16,861 bases of DNA from Fidelibacterota bacterium UBA1134 (GCA_002311975.1 DCAL01000079.1:50944-67804); one strand, 5' to 3'. Counted from the first letter of the stretch, positions 6,829 through 14,170 are shown. The notes: generated by a model not told the origin, from the sequence alone. A program made the numbers and translations.

Positions 6829-7379
6829 ATGAAGGAAAGAATCGAGGCCATTGAAGGGCGTTATCACTAAGTTTGACGGTAACGCCATCGTGAACGCCCC
6901 CAACGAACGGATGCTGTGTGGAGGAGGGGTAGATGGCACCATTCATCGGAAAGCGGGTCGCCGGTTGCTGGAGGCGTGCCGGGCCATGCCTGAGGTGACG
7001 CCAAGCGTTCGCTGTCCCACCGGTGAAGCCCGCGTCACACGGGGCTTTAACCTGTCTGCCTGATGGATCATACCGTGGGACCTGTCTGGCGAGGGGGCGG
7101 TCACGGCGAGGATAGCCTCCTGGCGAGCTGTTACCAGAACTGTCTTCGACTGGCGCGGTGAAGCATGACATCAAGTCCATTGCCTTTCCCGCTATCAGCA
7201 CCGGCGTCTACCGGTTTCCTCTTGAGAGAGCCGCACAAATCGCCATCGGAGAGTCAGTCGGTTTCCTGAAAGAGAACGAGTCCATCGAAGAGATCGTCTT
7301 CGTATGTTTCTCGGAAGAGATCCTTGATACATATCAAAATGTGATGTCGATCATTGATTCGGCTGGGAAAGAGGGATAG
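6829..7379 (+). pseudogene. Macro-domain (ADP-ribose-binding) gene with three frameshifts
   Basis: Joined across frames, this segment encodes a whole macro domain of about 180 residues. It starts at an ATG with AAGGAG five bases upstream (MKERIEAIEG). A one-base insertion near 6856-6860 shifts to the frame carrying AIVNAPNERMLCGGGVDGT and the GEARVT strand. A loss of about four bases near 7061-7068 shifts to HTVGPVWRGGGHGED. A CG duplication near 7154-7157 shifts to AFPAISTGVYRFP, ending at TAG 7377. NAPN and GGGVDG form the ADP-ribose loop, and AISTGVY is the second phosphate loop. Intact relatives remove or bind ADP-ribose or O-acetyl-ADP-ribose. Sequence error is conceivable but three events in 300 bp, next to another broken gene, argue for real decay. 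It lies 62 bp after the GxxExxY remnant. Confidence 0.82.
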
Positions 7380-7384
7380 ATTTG
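7354..7384 (+). promoter_or_regulatory. Candidate FCB-type promoter for the Big_2 lipoprotein
   Basis: TAGATTTG (7377-7384) fits the Bacteroidetes -7 box TAnnTTTG exactly, and a TTG (7354-7356) lies 20 bp before it, about where a -33 element would be. It ends 31 bases before the ATG at 7416. It overlaps the stop of the broken macro gene. Confidence 0.3.
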
Positions 7385-7415
7385 TTCAGGAATTAAACTA
7401 TTCAGGAGGTTGCTC

Positions 7416-8741
7416 ATGAAAGCATTCAGATACCTAGGGATGTCGTTTATTGTCGCACTGTTCTTCTGGGCCTGTGAAGAGGAGGCGGCCATCGATGAAG
7501 TTTCGGTCTCACCAGCCACCGCCACCATCAAGAAGGGAGAGACCCAGCAGTTCACCGCCACCGTGACAGATGCGAACGGCGATACATTGACGGACGCGAC
7601 GGTGGAGTGGGTCAGCAGCGATGGATTGATCGCTACCGTTGATGAGGCCGGGCTCGCCACAGGTGTGGATGCGGGTGATGCCACCATTAACGCCGCGGCC
7701 GATGGTGTTTCGGGTTTAGCCGACCTTACGGTAGAGAAAACGGTAGAGGAAATTCTTCTTGGAACGTGGACCACCAGTGGCGGTGAGGGCGGACTCTTCC
7801 TCACGACGAATTCCGTTCAGAATGCCTTCAATCGCTTCTCCCAAGCCGAAGGCGTCATCACGATTGTTGGCGAGGATACGGACACTCTAACGTACTTCTT
7901 TGGTTTTGCTGAGGAAGACGAGGGAACGATCTATTTCGTGGGATCCTCGCCTATTTTTGTCGATCTTATAGAAGAGGAAGGTTTTCCGCTTCCCTTACTC
8001 GTCATCTTTGACACAGGGCCTGATGAATCCATGATGATGGTGACTACTTCGCCGGCGCCGGGCGATACTGTCATCTACTTCGCGTCCCCCCCCGCGTATA
8101 CCTATGACAAGGAGACCGGGAGCCTCACAATTCCGAGCACAGTGCTGACCAGTTTTGAGGGGACCGGAAGTGTAACTGTCAGCGGCACGCTCACGTACAC
8201 TTCCGTTCCCATTCCCGCCACTACGCCGACTGTGGTGAACTACCCGTTTTTCGACTTCGAGCCCGAAGAGGCACAGACCACAATAACTTTCGCAGAGGAC
8301 GGCATTTTCAATCGAATCTCCACGTTCACAGATGATGAAGGCAATTCCGGAACGGGGACAGGGGAAGGGTCATGGGAGCTGTTGAACGACTCCTCGCTTC
8401 TGATCATCGAGACCATTACTTCTGAAGGCGAACCGAGCGAAACGGACACTTCTGTTATCTACTTCGTCCCGGTCTCAGATTACGTTGTGACCATCTGGTT
8501 CGAGGAGGCGCTTTGTGAGGACGATGAGTTTGAAAGCGAGGCAGAATGTCTGGCGCAGTTCGAGTGGTTCTTCGGCCTCGATGAAGGCAGCCTTGTGACC
8601 GTCGTAATGCGTCAGACCTTCACATTGCAGAAGGAGGGCGGCACCAGTCTGGCCAGAACGGGTTGTGCTATCGTCTGGAAAGCGGTACCCGATCTTGACG
8701 CTCTATCCCGAACGCTGATACAAAAGTATCGTATCAGATAG
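7416..8741 (+). CDS. Lipoprotein with one Big_2 (Ig-like) domain
   Basis: The ATG at 7416 has an excellent AGGAGGT five bases upstream; a TTG two codons earlier overlaps that site and is rejected. The 441-residue protein begins with a lipoprotein signal (FFWAC, Cys about 21) followed by acidic residues. Next comes a bacterial Ig-like Big_2 domain (about 28-110: DEVSVSPATATIKKGETQQF, WVSSDGLIATVDEAGLATG). The rest (about 113-410) is rich in beta strands and acidic, with a lipocalin-like opening LLGTWTTSGG and a repeated TFAEDG/TFTDDEG style. It is probably surface- or periplasm-facing and used for binding or adhesion. Residues after TFTLQKEGG form a basic tail of about 30 residues unlike the rest; a shifted or lost stop is possible. 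A strong terminator follows. Confidence 0.88.
   Translation: MKAFRYLGMSFIVALFFWACEEEAAIDEVSVSPATATIKKGETQQFTATVTDANGDTLTDATVEWVSSDGLIATVDEAGLATGVDAGDATINAAADGVSGLADLTVEKTVEEILLGTWTTSGGEGGLFLTTNSVQNAFNRFSQAEGVITIVGEDTDTLTYFFGFAEEDEGTIYFVGSSPIFVDLIEEEGFPLPLLVIFDTGPDESMMMVTTSPAPGDTVIYFASPPAYTYDKETGSLTIPSTVLTSFEGTGSVTVSGTLTYTSVPIPATTPTVVNYPFFDFEPEEAQTTITFAEDGIFNRISTFTDDEGNSGTGTGEGSWELLNDSSLLIIETITSEGEPSETDTSVIYFVPVSDYVVTIWFEEALCEDDEFESEAECLAQFEWFFGLDEGSLVTVVMRQTFTLQKEGGTSLARTGCAIVWKAVPDLDALSRTLIQKYRIR
8715..8737. repeat. Alternative hairpins GATAC/GTATC at the lipoprotein 3' end
   Basis: CTGATAC (8715-8721) can pair with GTATCAG (8731-8737), or its GATAC can pair with the adjacent GTATC (8726-8730) around AAAA. 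The two pairings exclude each other. They lie in the last codons, about 30 bases before the terminator. Confidence 0.35.
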
Positions 8742-8768
8742 ACAATCGGTAGATTATCAGAGTGTGAG

Positions 8769-8796
8769 AAGCCCCGTCCGATTGGCGGGGCTTTTT
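8769..8796 (+). terminator. Intrinsic terminator after the Big_2 lipoprotein
   Basis: AAGCCCCG (8769-8776) pairs perfectly with CGGGGCTT (8786-8793), with CC/GG able to pair inside the loop, and the stem runs into TTTTT (8792-8796). It is oriented for the plus strand. The reverse strand lacks a T-run, so it should not stop the thrB transcript. Confidence 0.88.
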
Positions 8797-8826
8797 CATT
8801 AGTCTAAAACGGATATGGAATTTTGG

Positions 8827-9753
8827 CTAATCAATCAGCCGCGTCCCTACTGAATCGATCTCGGTGATGATGCTTCTGCTCCCGATGCCATACTTCTTGA
8901 ACGTCCGCACCATGGCGTCCTCTATGAGGAAGGGGCGGCTGTTGGTATGGTTGGTGATAGCGAAGAGAGTAGGCCCCGAACCGGAGATTGCAACGCCGTC
9001 GGCCCCCGCTTTCAGCGCATTCTCCTTGACCTCCGCATAGCCTGGAATTAATTGCGCCCGGATCGGCTCGATGACGACATCATTCACGCTGCGGGCGAAG
9101 AGATCATAATCGTTCTTGGCGAAGGCAGCGGAGATGAGGCACGAGTTGGCCATGTTGTTGATGAAGCCGTCGAGAGAGACAGTGTCTGGGAGCATCTCTC
9201 TCGCTTCCCGCGTTAGGACTATCACATCAGGCGTGACGAGGATTATGCGCAGGTTATCGATGTGGCCGATCTTGGTGACGTCGAAGGGAAGTTTTGAGCG
9301 GGTGAGGGTGGCGCCGCCAAGGAGGCACGGTGCTGTGTTATCGGCGAAGAAGCCGCCTGAGACGTATTCTTCAGCTTTAGTTGCGGGGAGAATGAGATCT
9401 GCCTTCGAGAGTTTCTCCCCGTAGAGATGATTTGTGGCGAAAGCGGCGGCCGCAGCCGAGGCGGCGCTGGAGCCAAGGCCTGAACCCGACGGCAGCCCCT
9501 TCTTGATCTTAAGTTCAACTCCGCCGTTCAAACTCAGGAGCTTCAGCACTTCCCGGGCGGCGATGCCGGCGGTGTTTTCGTTGGGATCGGTGGGGAGGTC
9601 GTGCTCAGGCTCGATTTCACTGATGAGTATACCGGAGTCGATCTTCCGCGCTTCGATAACGTCACCCCATCCTCCTACCGCCAGCCCAAGCACGTCGAAC
9701 CCGGGACCGATGTTGCCGATTGTGGCTGGTGAGAAGACCTTGATCCACTCCAT
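8827..9753 (-). CDS. thrB: Homoserine kinase
   Basis: The 308-residue protein is a GHMP-family homoserine kinase, which phosphorylates L-homoserine with ATP to O-phosphohomoserine, the substrate of threonine synthase. Motifs: N-terminal FSPATIGNIGPGFDVLGLA (8-26), the ATP-binding glycine/serine loop GLPSGSGLGSSAASAAAA (about 85-102), and GHMP motif 3 ISGSGPTLFA near 255-264. Length is normal. The ATG is one base after the thrC stop, with no clear Shine-Dalgarno, so translation is probably coupled to thrC. It is the last gene of the fxsA-lysA-thrC-thrB run; the order thrC before thrB, without a linked homoserine dehydrogenase, implies that step is encoded elsewhere. Confidence 0.96.
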   Translation of the reverse strand: MEWIKVFSPATIGNIGPGFDVLGLAVGGWGDVIEARKIDSGILISEIEPEHDLPTDPNENTAGIAAREVLKLLSLNGGVELKIKKGLPSGSGLGSSAASAAAAAFATNHLYGEKLSKADLILPATKAEEYVSGGFFADNTAPCLLGGATLTRSKLPFDVTKIGHIDNLRIILVTPDVIVLTREAREMLPDTVSLDGFINNMANSCLISAAFAKNDYDLFARSVNDVVIEPIRAQLIPGYAEVKENALKAGADGVAISGSGPTLFAITNHTNSRPFLIEDAMVRTFKKYGIGSRSIITEIDSVGTRLID

Positions 9754-9754
9754 A

Positions 9755-11128
9755 CTACGAATTCTCTATGAGATAATCCTTGAACGAGGCATAGTTGTTG
9801 TCGAGACGGTCAGCATGATTTTTTCGGTGCGAGAATTTACGAAAGGATTCGGGCGGCGCAATTTCAATATGCAGGATCTCCTCAAGGATGTTCGAGAACT
9901 TTCCCGGGTGGGCAGTTTCGAGGCAGATAGCCGGCGTAGTGTCACCCTGTTCTCTGAATCTTCTGAGGGCTTCCAGACCGACAGCGCCGTGAGGCTCCAC
10001 AAGAATTCCCTTTTCCTCGTACATTTCTTTGATGAGAGCCACTGTAGCATCATCGCTGACGGAAGTTGAGGTGAACCTCTCCCGCATTGCTTTCATATCC
10101 GGCGGCACATTGATAGTTCCGTCCTTCGTGAGGATGCCGCCGTACAGATCAAAGTAACGCGCCAGATTGCTGGGATTGCCCACATTCATGGCGTTGGAGA
10201 GGCACGCCCGCGACGGGTCAACCTTTTCATAAACTCCGGTCTGAAGGAACCTCGGGAATTCATCGTTCTCATTGACCGCAATAATGATTCTCCCCATAGG
10301 GAGTCCCATCCGTCTGGCCAGTTCGCACCCGAGGCAATTGCCGAAATTACCGGACGGTATGGAAAAAATCACCGGTTGGGGATATTCGCTGGTGTTGATG
10401 GTGGCGTAAACGTAGTAAACGATTTGCGGCAGGAGCCGGCCAATATTGATTGAGTTGGCGGAGGTCAGGTTGAAGCCGGCAAGATCGGAATCGGTGAAAG
10501 CCTTCTTCACCAGCCGCTGGCAATCATCAAACTTCCCATCCACCGCTACTGCTTCTACGTTGTCTCCGATGGAGTCGAGCTGCTGTTTCTGGATGGTGCT
10601 TACCTCATCTCTCGGATAGAGGATGAAGACGCAGAATCCGTCAAGACCGTGGTACGCCTCCCCAACTGCACTTCCCGTGTCGCCGGAGGTGGCCACCAGC
10701 ACGGTGACCTCCTGTTCGTCCGGCCGGAGATGTGCCATCATTCGTGCCATGAAGCGGGCGCCGAAATCCTTGAAGGAGGCTGTAGGTCCCTGGTCGAGGC
10801 GCATAATATGAGTCTGCTCATCCAACCGCTCAATGGGGATATCAAAATCGTAAGCAGCGGTGACTATCTTCTTCAGATCATCACCATCTATCTCGGTCTG
10901 CAGATACTTATGGAGAACAGAGTAGGCTACTTCTGAATATGGTTTGCCCGTTAGAGCGGTGAGTTCATCGGGTGACAGCGTTGGAATCCGGTCAGGCATG
11001 AACAGACCGCCATCGAGCGCGAGACCCTTGAAGAGCGCATCGCTGAAAGCCACGGTTGGATGAACTTCCTCGCGGGGGAGATTCCTATTCGTGCTATGGT
11101 ATCGGATAGGGAAAGTAATGCTTTTCAC
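9755..11128 (-). CDS. thrC: Threonine synthase
   Basis: The 457-residue protein is a PLP enzyme that converts O-phosphohomoserine to threonine. It has the N-terminal domain of the longer threonine synthases (FSDALFKGLALDGGLFMP, 28-45). The PLP lysine lies in QGPTASFKDFG (Lys120), the phosphate loop in VATSGDTGSA, and SANSINIGRLLPQ and IPSGNFGNC follow as in the E. coli/yeast-type class. Length matches that class (about 430-500), not the short plant/archaeal-like one. The start is a GTG 18 bases after the lysA stop, with no strong Shine-Dalgarno. Its product pathway joins directly to thrB downstream. Confidence 0.97.
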   Translation of the reverse strand: MKSITFPIRYHSTNRNLPREEVHPTVAFSDALFKGLALDGGLFMPDRIPTLSPDELTALTGKPYSEVAYSVLHKYLQTEIDGDDLKKIVTAAYDFDIPIERLDEQTHIMRLDQGPTASFKDFGARFMARMMAHLRPDEQEVTVLVATSGDTGSAVGEAYHGLDGFCVFILYPRDEVSTIQKQQLDSIGDNVEAVAVDGKFDDCQRLVKKAFTDSDLAGFNLTSANSINIGRLLPQIVYYVYATINTSEYPQPVIFSIPSGNFGNCLGCELARRMGLPMGRIIIAVNENDEFPRFLQTGVYEKVDPSRACLSNAMNVGNPSNLARYFDLYGGILTKDGTINVPPDMKAMRERFTSTSVSDDATVALIKEMYEEKGILVEPHGAVGLEALRRFREQGDTTPAICLETAHPGKFSNILEEILHIEIAPPESFRKFSHRKNHADRLDNNYASFKDYLIENS

Positions 11129-11146
11129 GGGGCGTAATCAGAACTA

Positions 11147-12442
11147 TCAATGCCCATTATTAGACTCAACGTACTTCCAGTTGCAAAGATGAAAGATGTC
11201 TTCGATGGTTTCCCTCTGGCGTATCAGTCTTGCTTTTTCATCGAGAAGCAACACTTCCGCCGGCCGGCCGCGCGTGTTGTACTGGCTGGCCATGACGAAG
11301 CCGTAAGCGCCCGTATCCATGATGGCCATGAGGTCGCCTTCTTCGGTTTGCGGAAAAGGTCTGTCTGTCGCCAGTCGGTCGGTATTCTCGCAGATGCCGC
11401 CGGTGAAATCAACAGTGGCAACAAGAGGCGCATGGGGCTCGCCCACCTTGTAGATCTTGTGATATGCTTGGTAGAGGGCGGGACGGATAAAGGTGTTCAT
11501 GCCGGCATCCAGACCGACAAAATCCTTGTACCCCTTCTTCTTGCCGGTGACGCGCGACAGCAGCAGGCCCGAATCTCCCACGATATATTTCCCCGGTTCC
11601 ATGAGCAGTCTGGGTGCTCCTCCGCCTGAACCGTAAAACTGAGCGAAGACCAGCGCCAGCCGCCGGAACATCTCTTCGATATCCACCGGAGCCTCGTCCT
11701 CACCGTAAGGAATGCCCAGCCCGCCGCCGAGACTGACGTAGTCGAATCGCAAGGAAAGACTATCCTCGATCGTCTTGGCGGTTTCCAGAATGGTCGTCAT
11801 TACCTCTACGAAATAGGCGATCTCCAGATTGCCTGAGCCGGGCATACACTGCAGTCCAAACCGTGTGATACCATCGCGCTGGGCTTTCCGGTATGCATCA
11901 ATGATGTTCTCCTTCGGTATGCCAAATTTTGCCTCCTTCCCCCCGGTGACGATAGCCGGGAATGTCCCCATACCGAATCCGGGATTGAGGCGGAAGGAGA
12001 TTTCATGGGGGAGCCCGATCCTCTTGAGGCGGTCGTAGGAGGTGAGATCGTCGAGATTCAGATGCGCGCCGTAATGGAGGGCGTTTTTCAGTTCATCCAC
12101 GCTCTCGTAGTTTCCCGTGTAGATACATCTCTTGGGTGCTATCCCCACCTTCTTCGCGATGAAAAGCTCACCGGGGGATGAACAGTCTGCGCCGAGAGAC
12201 GGCACTGCCGATTTCATAAGAGATATCAGATGAGGATTGCTGTTGGCTTTGAGGGCGTAGCAGATCAAGTGGTCAGCAAGGTGCTCAGCTATGGCCCCGT
12301 CGAGCCGCCTTACGTTTTGCTGCAAACGGTCACCATCGTAGAGGTAGAGAGGCGTGCCGAACTCGGAAGCGAGAGACTCCATCCGTTCCCTGTCAGAGAT
12401 GAGGGAAAGCAGAGGGTGAGTGGTGTCGGTCTTCTGTGTCAC
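11147..12442 (-). CDS. lysA: Diaminopimelate decarboxylase
   Basis: The 431-residue protein is a fold III PLP decarboxylase that makes lysine from meso-diaminopimelate. PLP lysine is Lys65 in CYALKANSN. The glycine loop SLGGGLGIPYG and LLMEPGKYIVGDSG come next (the usual EPGR has Lys here). The active-site Cys is in GICENTDRLATD, where CES(G)D is commoner, and DTGAYGFVMASQYN closes the domain. The Cys-Glu pair and length support LysA over carboxynorspermidine or ornithine decarboxylase. The annotated start is GTG; an ATG at codon 21 (12382) has a better upstream AGGGA, and the conserved part begins just after it, so it may be the true start. It lies between fxsA and thrC, grouping lysine and threonine synthesis. 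Confidence 0.94.
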   Translation of the reverse strand: MTQKTDTTHPLLSLISDRERMESLASEFGTPLYLYDGDRLQQNVRRLDGAIAEHLADHLICYALKANSNPHLISLMKSAVPSLGADCSSPGELFIAKKVGIAPKRCIYTGNYESVDELKNALHYGAHLNLDDLTSYDRLKRIGLPHEISFRLNPGFGMGTFPAIVTGGKEAKFGIPKENIIDAYRKAQRDGITRFGLQCMPGSGNLEIAYFVEVMTTILETAKTIEDSLSLRFDYVSLGGGLGIPYGEDEAPVDIEEMFRRLALVFAQFYGSGGGAPRLLMEPGKYIVGDSGLLLSRVTGKKKGYKDFVGLDAGMNTFIRPALYQAYHKIYKVGEPHAPLVATVDFTGGICENTDRLATDRPFPQTEEGDLMAIMDTGAYGFVMASQYNTRGRPAEVLLLDEKARLIRQRETIEDIFHLCNWKYVESNNGH

Positions 12443-12522
12443 TTGAGAGTTCTGGTGAATGTGTAAACGACGTTCAAAGATAGGGAGCAGATTCTGAACA
12501 TCTCAGACGTTTTCTGGCGATG

Positions 12523-12921
12523 TCAGCGAATGATATGGGAAAAGCCAGACTGGTGCGACTGTCGCATATCATCGAATTTCGCCCTGAGCCACCTCTTTAT
12601 GATATTCCGTGTCAGAGGAACGAGGAGGGCGAAGCCGAACAAGTCAGTGAGAAGTCCGGGCGTCAGCAGCACGATGCCTCCTATAAGGACCAGCAGGCCG
12701 TCCACCAGTTCTTCAGCGGGCATTCTTCCGGCCGTCAGCTCATTCTGAATCTGGATCCATATCCAGAGGCCCTGTGCCCGCGCCAGCGTTGCCCCGACGA
12801 TTCCTGTTGCCACCACAACAAACATGGTAGGCCAGAAACCGATCTCAGAGCCGAGCTTGATAAGTATAACCATCTCCACGAAGGGGAGACCGACAAACAA
12901 AAGAATAAGTTTTGCTAACAT
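12523..12921 (-). CDS. fxsA: FxsA family membrane protein
   Basis: The 132-residue protein fits the FxsA family: three or four hydrophobic segments (about 2-22, 27-48, 78-105) with FVEMVILIKLGSEIGFWPT, GATLARAQG and the family's LVLIGGIVLLTPGLLTDLFGF. The C-terminal tail is polar and basic. In E. coli, overexpressed FxsA (YjeG) lets cells escape exclusion of phage T7 by the F plasmid; its normal role is unknown. The ATG has AAAAGGGA seven bases upstream. It is the first gene of the minus-strand run, 80 bp before lysA, and divergent from bolA, so the region 12922-13041 must hold promoters for both directions. Confidence 0.93.
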   Translation of the reverse strand: MLAKLILLFVGLPFVEMVILIKLGSEIGFWPTMFVVVATGIVGATLARAQGLWIWIQIQNELTAGRMPAEELVDGLLVLIGGIVLLTPGLLTDLFGFALLVPLTRNIIKRWLRAKFDDMRQSHQSGFSHIIR

Positions 12922-13001
12922 CCGCCAATCCCTTTTCTGATTGTGGAGAAGTTAAAAAGCAATAATGAAAAAAGGCTATACGACAATTACCGTCGTAGTT
13001 G

Positions 13002-13031
13002 TTGGAATAGGTCTCCCCGAATCCGTAAATT
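13002..13031 (+). promoter_or_regulatory. Candidate promoter for bolA, near-leaderless
   Basis: TTGGAA (13002-13007) and TAAATTGG (13024-13031 region, TAAATT at 13026-13031) lie 18 bp apart. The box ends 10 bases before the bolA ATG, which has no Shine-Dalgarno. A start of transcription only about three bases before the ATG would make the message nearly leaderless. Confidence 0.35.
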
Positions 13032-13041
13032 GGCTTTAACA

Positions 13042-13287
13042 ATGACGCCTGAAAAAGTACAGCATCTCATTGAAGAAGGGCTCTCCGGAGCTGTGGTTGA
13101 AGTGACAGATCTTCAGGGAACTGGAGACCATTTCTCGGCTGTGGTGGCGTGGGCCGGGTTCGAAAGTATGACGCTTGTTCAGCAGCATCAGGCCGTTTAC
13201 GATACGTTAGGTGAGTTTCTCACCAGAGAAATCCACGCCCTTCAGTTGAAAACGCGGACGGCTAATGATGCTTCGGAAAAAGATTAA
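13042..13287 (+). CDS. bolA: BolA-family protein
   Basis: From the ATG at 13042 the product has 81 residues and fits the BolA family: MTPEKVQHLIEEGL (helix 1), VEVTDLQGTGDHFSAVVA (the core strand-turn with the conserved Gly-Asp-His) and the second half QHQAVYDTLGEF with REIHALQLKT. The open frame runs 33 codons further upstream, but those residues are basic and unlike BolA, so the internal ATG is chosen. BolA proteins bind CGFS glutaredoxins through a bridged [2Fe-2S] cluster and take part in iron-sulfur trafficking or iron sensing. The glutaredoxin gene lies only 18 bases downstream, which strongly supports this pairing. Confidence 0.93.
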   Translation: MTPEKVQHLIEEGLSGAVVEVTDLQGTGDHFSAVVAWAGFESMTLVQQHQAVYDTLGEFLTREIHALQLKTRTANDASEKD

Positions 13288-13305
13288 AGCAGGGAGGTTT
13301 GGAAA

Positions 13306-13641
13306 ATGGACTTGAAAACAGAGATCAAGAATACCATCGATGAGAACATGGTGGTGCTGTATATGAAGGGGACAAAGGAGATGCCTATGTGCGGCTTTTC
13401 GAAAGCGGTGGTGCAGGCTTTGGGAGAGTACGGAATTCCCTATGTGGATGTAAACGTGTTGGAGGATCCTGAGATTCGCGTGCACCTTTCGGAGCTTTCC
13501 AACTGGCCTACCATTCCACAACTGTTCATCAACGGTGAACTGGTTGGTGGGTGTGACATTACGCTCGAACTTCATCAAAGCGGTGAACTGAAGCGACGCT
13601 TGGAAGAGGCCGAAAAGACTGTCCTTTCATCCGGCGAATAA
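13306..13641 (+). CDS. grxD: Monothiol glutaredoxin, CGFS type
   Basis: The 111-residue protein is a CGFS (Grx4/GrxD) glutaredoxin: KGTKEMPMCGFS places the active Cys29 in the exact CGFS motif. SNWPTIPQLFINGELVGGCDI carries the cis-Pro and the glutathione-binding GGCD. Length is normal for this class. It binds a glutathione-coordinated [2Fe-2S] cluster, alone or with BolA, and passes it on to other proteins. GGGAGG eight bases upstream sets the ATG. It forms a two-gene unit with bolA and is followed by tRNA-Glu. The symbol follows E. coli usage. Confidence 0.95.
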   Translation: MDLKTEIKNTIDENMVVLYMKGTKEMPMCGFSKAVVQALGEYGIPYVDVNVLEDPEIRVHLSELSNWPTIPQLFINGELVGGCDITLELHQSGELKRRLEEAEKTVLSSGE

Positions 13642-13690
13642 GCGGCGGTTCACACTATAATTCTGTCTGTGCTCTTTGACGGCGCCAGTG

Positions 13691-13698
13691 TATATTTG
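13691..13698 (+). promoter_or_regulatory. Candidate -7 box for tRNA-Glu
   Basis: TATATTTG matches the Bacteroidetes TAnnTTTG box and is followed by a G/C-rich stretch (GCGCGCC) as in growth-controlled promoters. It lies 39 bases before the tRNA. A TTTGAC at 13675-13680 is too close to be its -35/-33 partner. Confidence 0.3.
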
Positions 13699-13737
13699 CG
13701 CGCCTGTTTTCTCATCAACTGTGAGAACAAGATGACT

Positions 13738-13809
13738 GGCCCCTTCGTCCAGCGGTTAGGACACTAGGTTTTCGACCTAGTAACAGGAGTTCGACTCTCC
13801 TAGGGGTCA
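13738..13809 (+). tRNA. tRNA-Glu, anticodon TTC
   Basis: The cloverleaf can be drawn completely. Acceptor GGCCCCT pairs with AGGGGTC (one G-U), the D stem is GTCC/GGAC, and the anticodon stem CTAGG/CCTAG encloses TTTTCGA with anticodon TTC. A 4-nt variable region and the T arm AGGAG/CTCCT around TTCGACT complete it. The discriminator is A at 13809 and CCA is not encoded. It serves glutamate codons GAA/GAG. Confidence 0.97.
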
Positions 13810-13824
13810 CGCCCCCGGCAAAAC

Positions 13825-13852
13825 TTTCTAAAGATCCTTTGGAGAAGATTTT
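13825..13852. repeat. Dispersed repeat, copy B
   Basis: This 28-nt segment matches copy C at 26 of 28 positions and in the same orientation. Both begin with TTTCTAA, carry the GATCCTTTGGA core and end in AAGATTTT. The preceding AAAC is also shared. Confidence 0.7.
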
Positions 13853-14005
13853 GCTCACGATGGTTAATCCAAAGCAAAATGTACCTACCCCGTCATTTAT
13901 TGTGGGGATACGGACACCAGCGCTAAAAAGGGATTCATCCCAACAATAACAAGACATCATTATAGGCTACCTGCGCACCTTATCCCTACTCTTGTTAAGG
14001 AAACC

Positions 14006-14033
14006 TTTCTAAGGATCCTTTGGACAAGATTTT
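14006..14033. repeat. Dispersed repeat, copy C
   Basis: Same orientation as copy B, starting 181 bp after it, and holding the perfect 10-bp palindrome AAGGATCCTT. Copy A upstream of the VIT gene matches its first 19 positions at 16. Confidence 0.7.
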
Positions 14034-14140
14034 CAAAGTCTTGGTTTTTCGTTACGTTGGCCTCATCGCCCGGTGGTTATCCCGTAGATTTTCGGGAAGG
14101 TTCTTCTCATCAGGAGGTTTTCTCTTTCCTGTTAAGAGCC

Positions 14141-14170
14141 TTTTTGTTTTATGAGCTGTTGAACTAAATT
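14141..14170 (+). promoter_or_regulatory. Candidate promoter of the epimerase operon, leaderless
   Basis: A TTTG (14143-14146) lies 18 bp before TAAATT (14165-14170). The box ends eight bases before the ATG at 14179, which lacks a Shine-Dalgarno. The same TAAATT-to-ATG arrangement is seen at bolA. Confidence 0.3.

Noticed and set aside
6680..7201. 173-codon open frame on the minus strand across the decayed genes
   Set aside because: It is antisense to clear GxxExxY and macro-domain remnants and shows no recognisable domain or start site.
9434..10069. 211-codon plus-strand open frame opposite thrB/thrC
   Set aside because: Shadow of two certain genes on the other strand; low-complexity Ser/Ala/Pro composition.
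12520..12918. 132-codon plus-strand frame exactly opposite fxsA
   Set aside because: fxsA has the family motifs and a good Shine-Dalgarno; the opposite frame is polar and has neither.
13676..13696. TTGACG and TATATT as a sigma-70 promoter for tRNA-Glu
   Set aside because: Only 9 bp separate them, far below the usual 16-18; the TATATTTG box was kept alone at low confidence.
13715..13960. 81-codon minus-strand frame over tRNA-Glu
   Set aside because: It covers a complete tRNA gene and repeat DNA.
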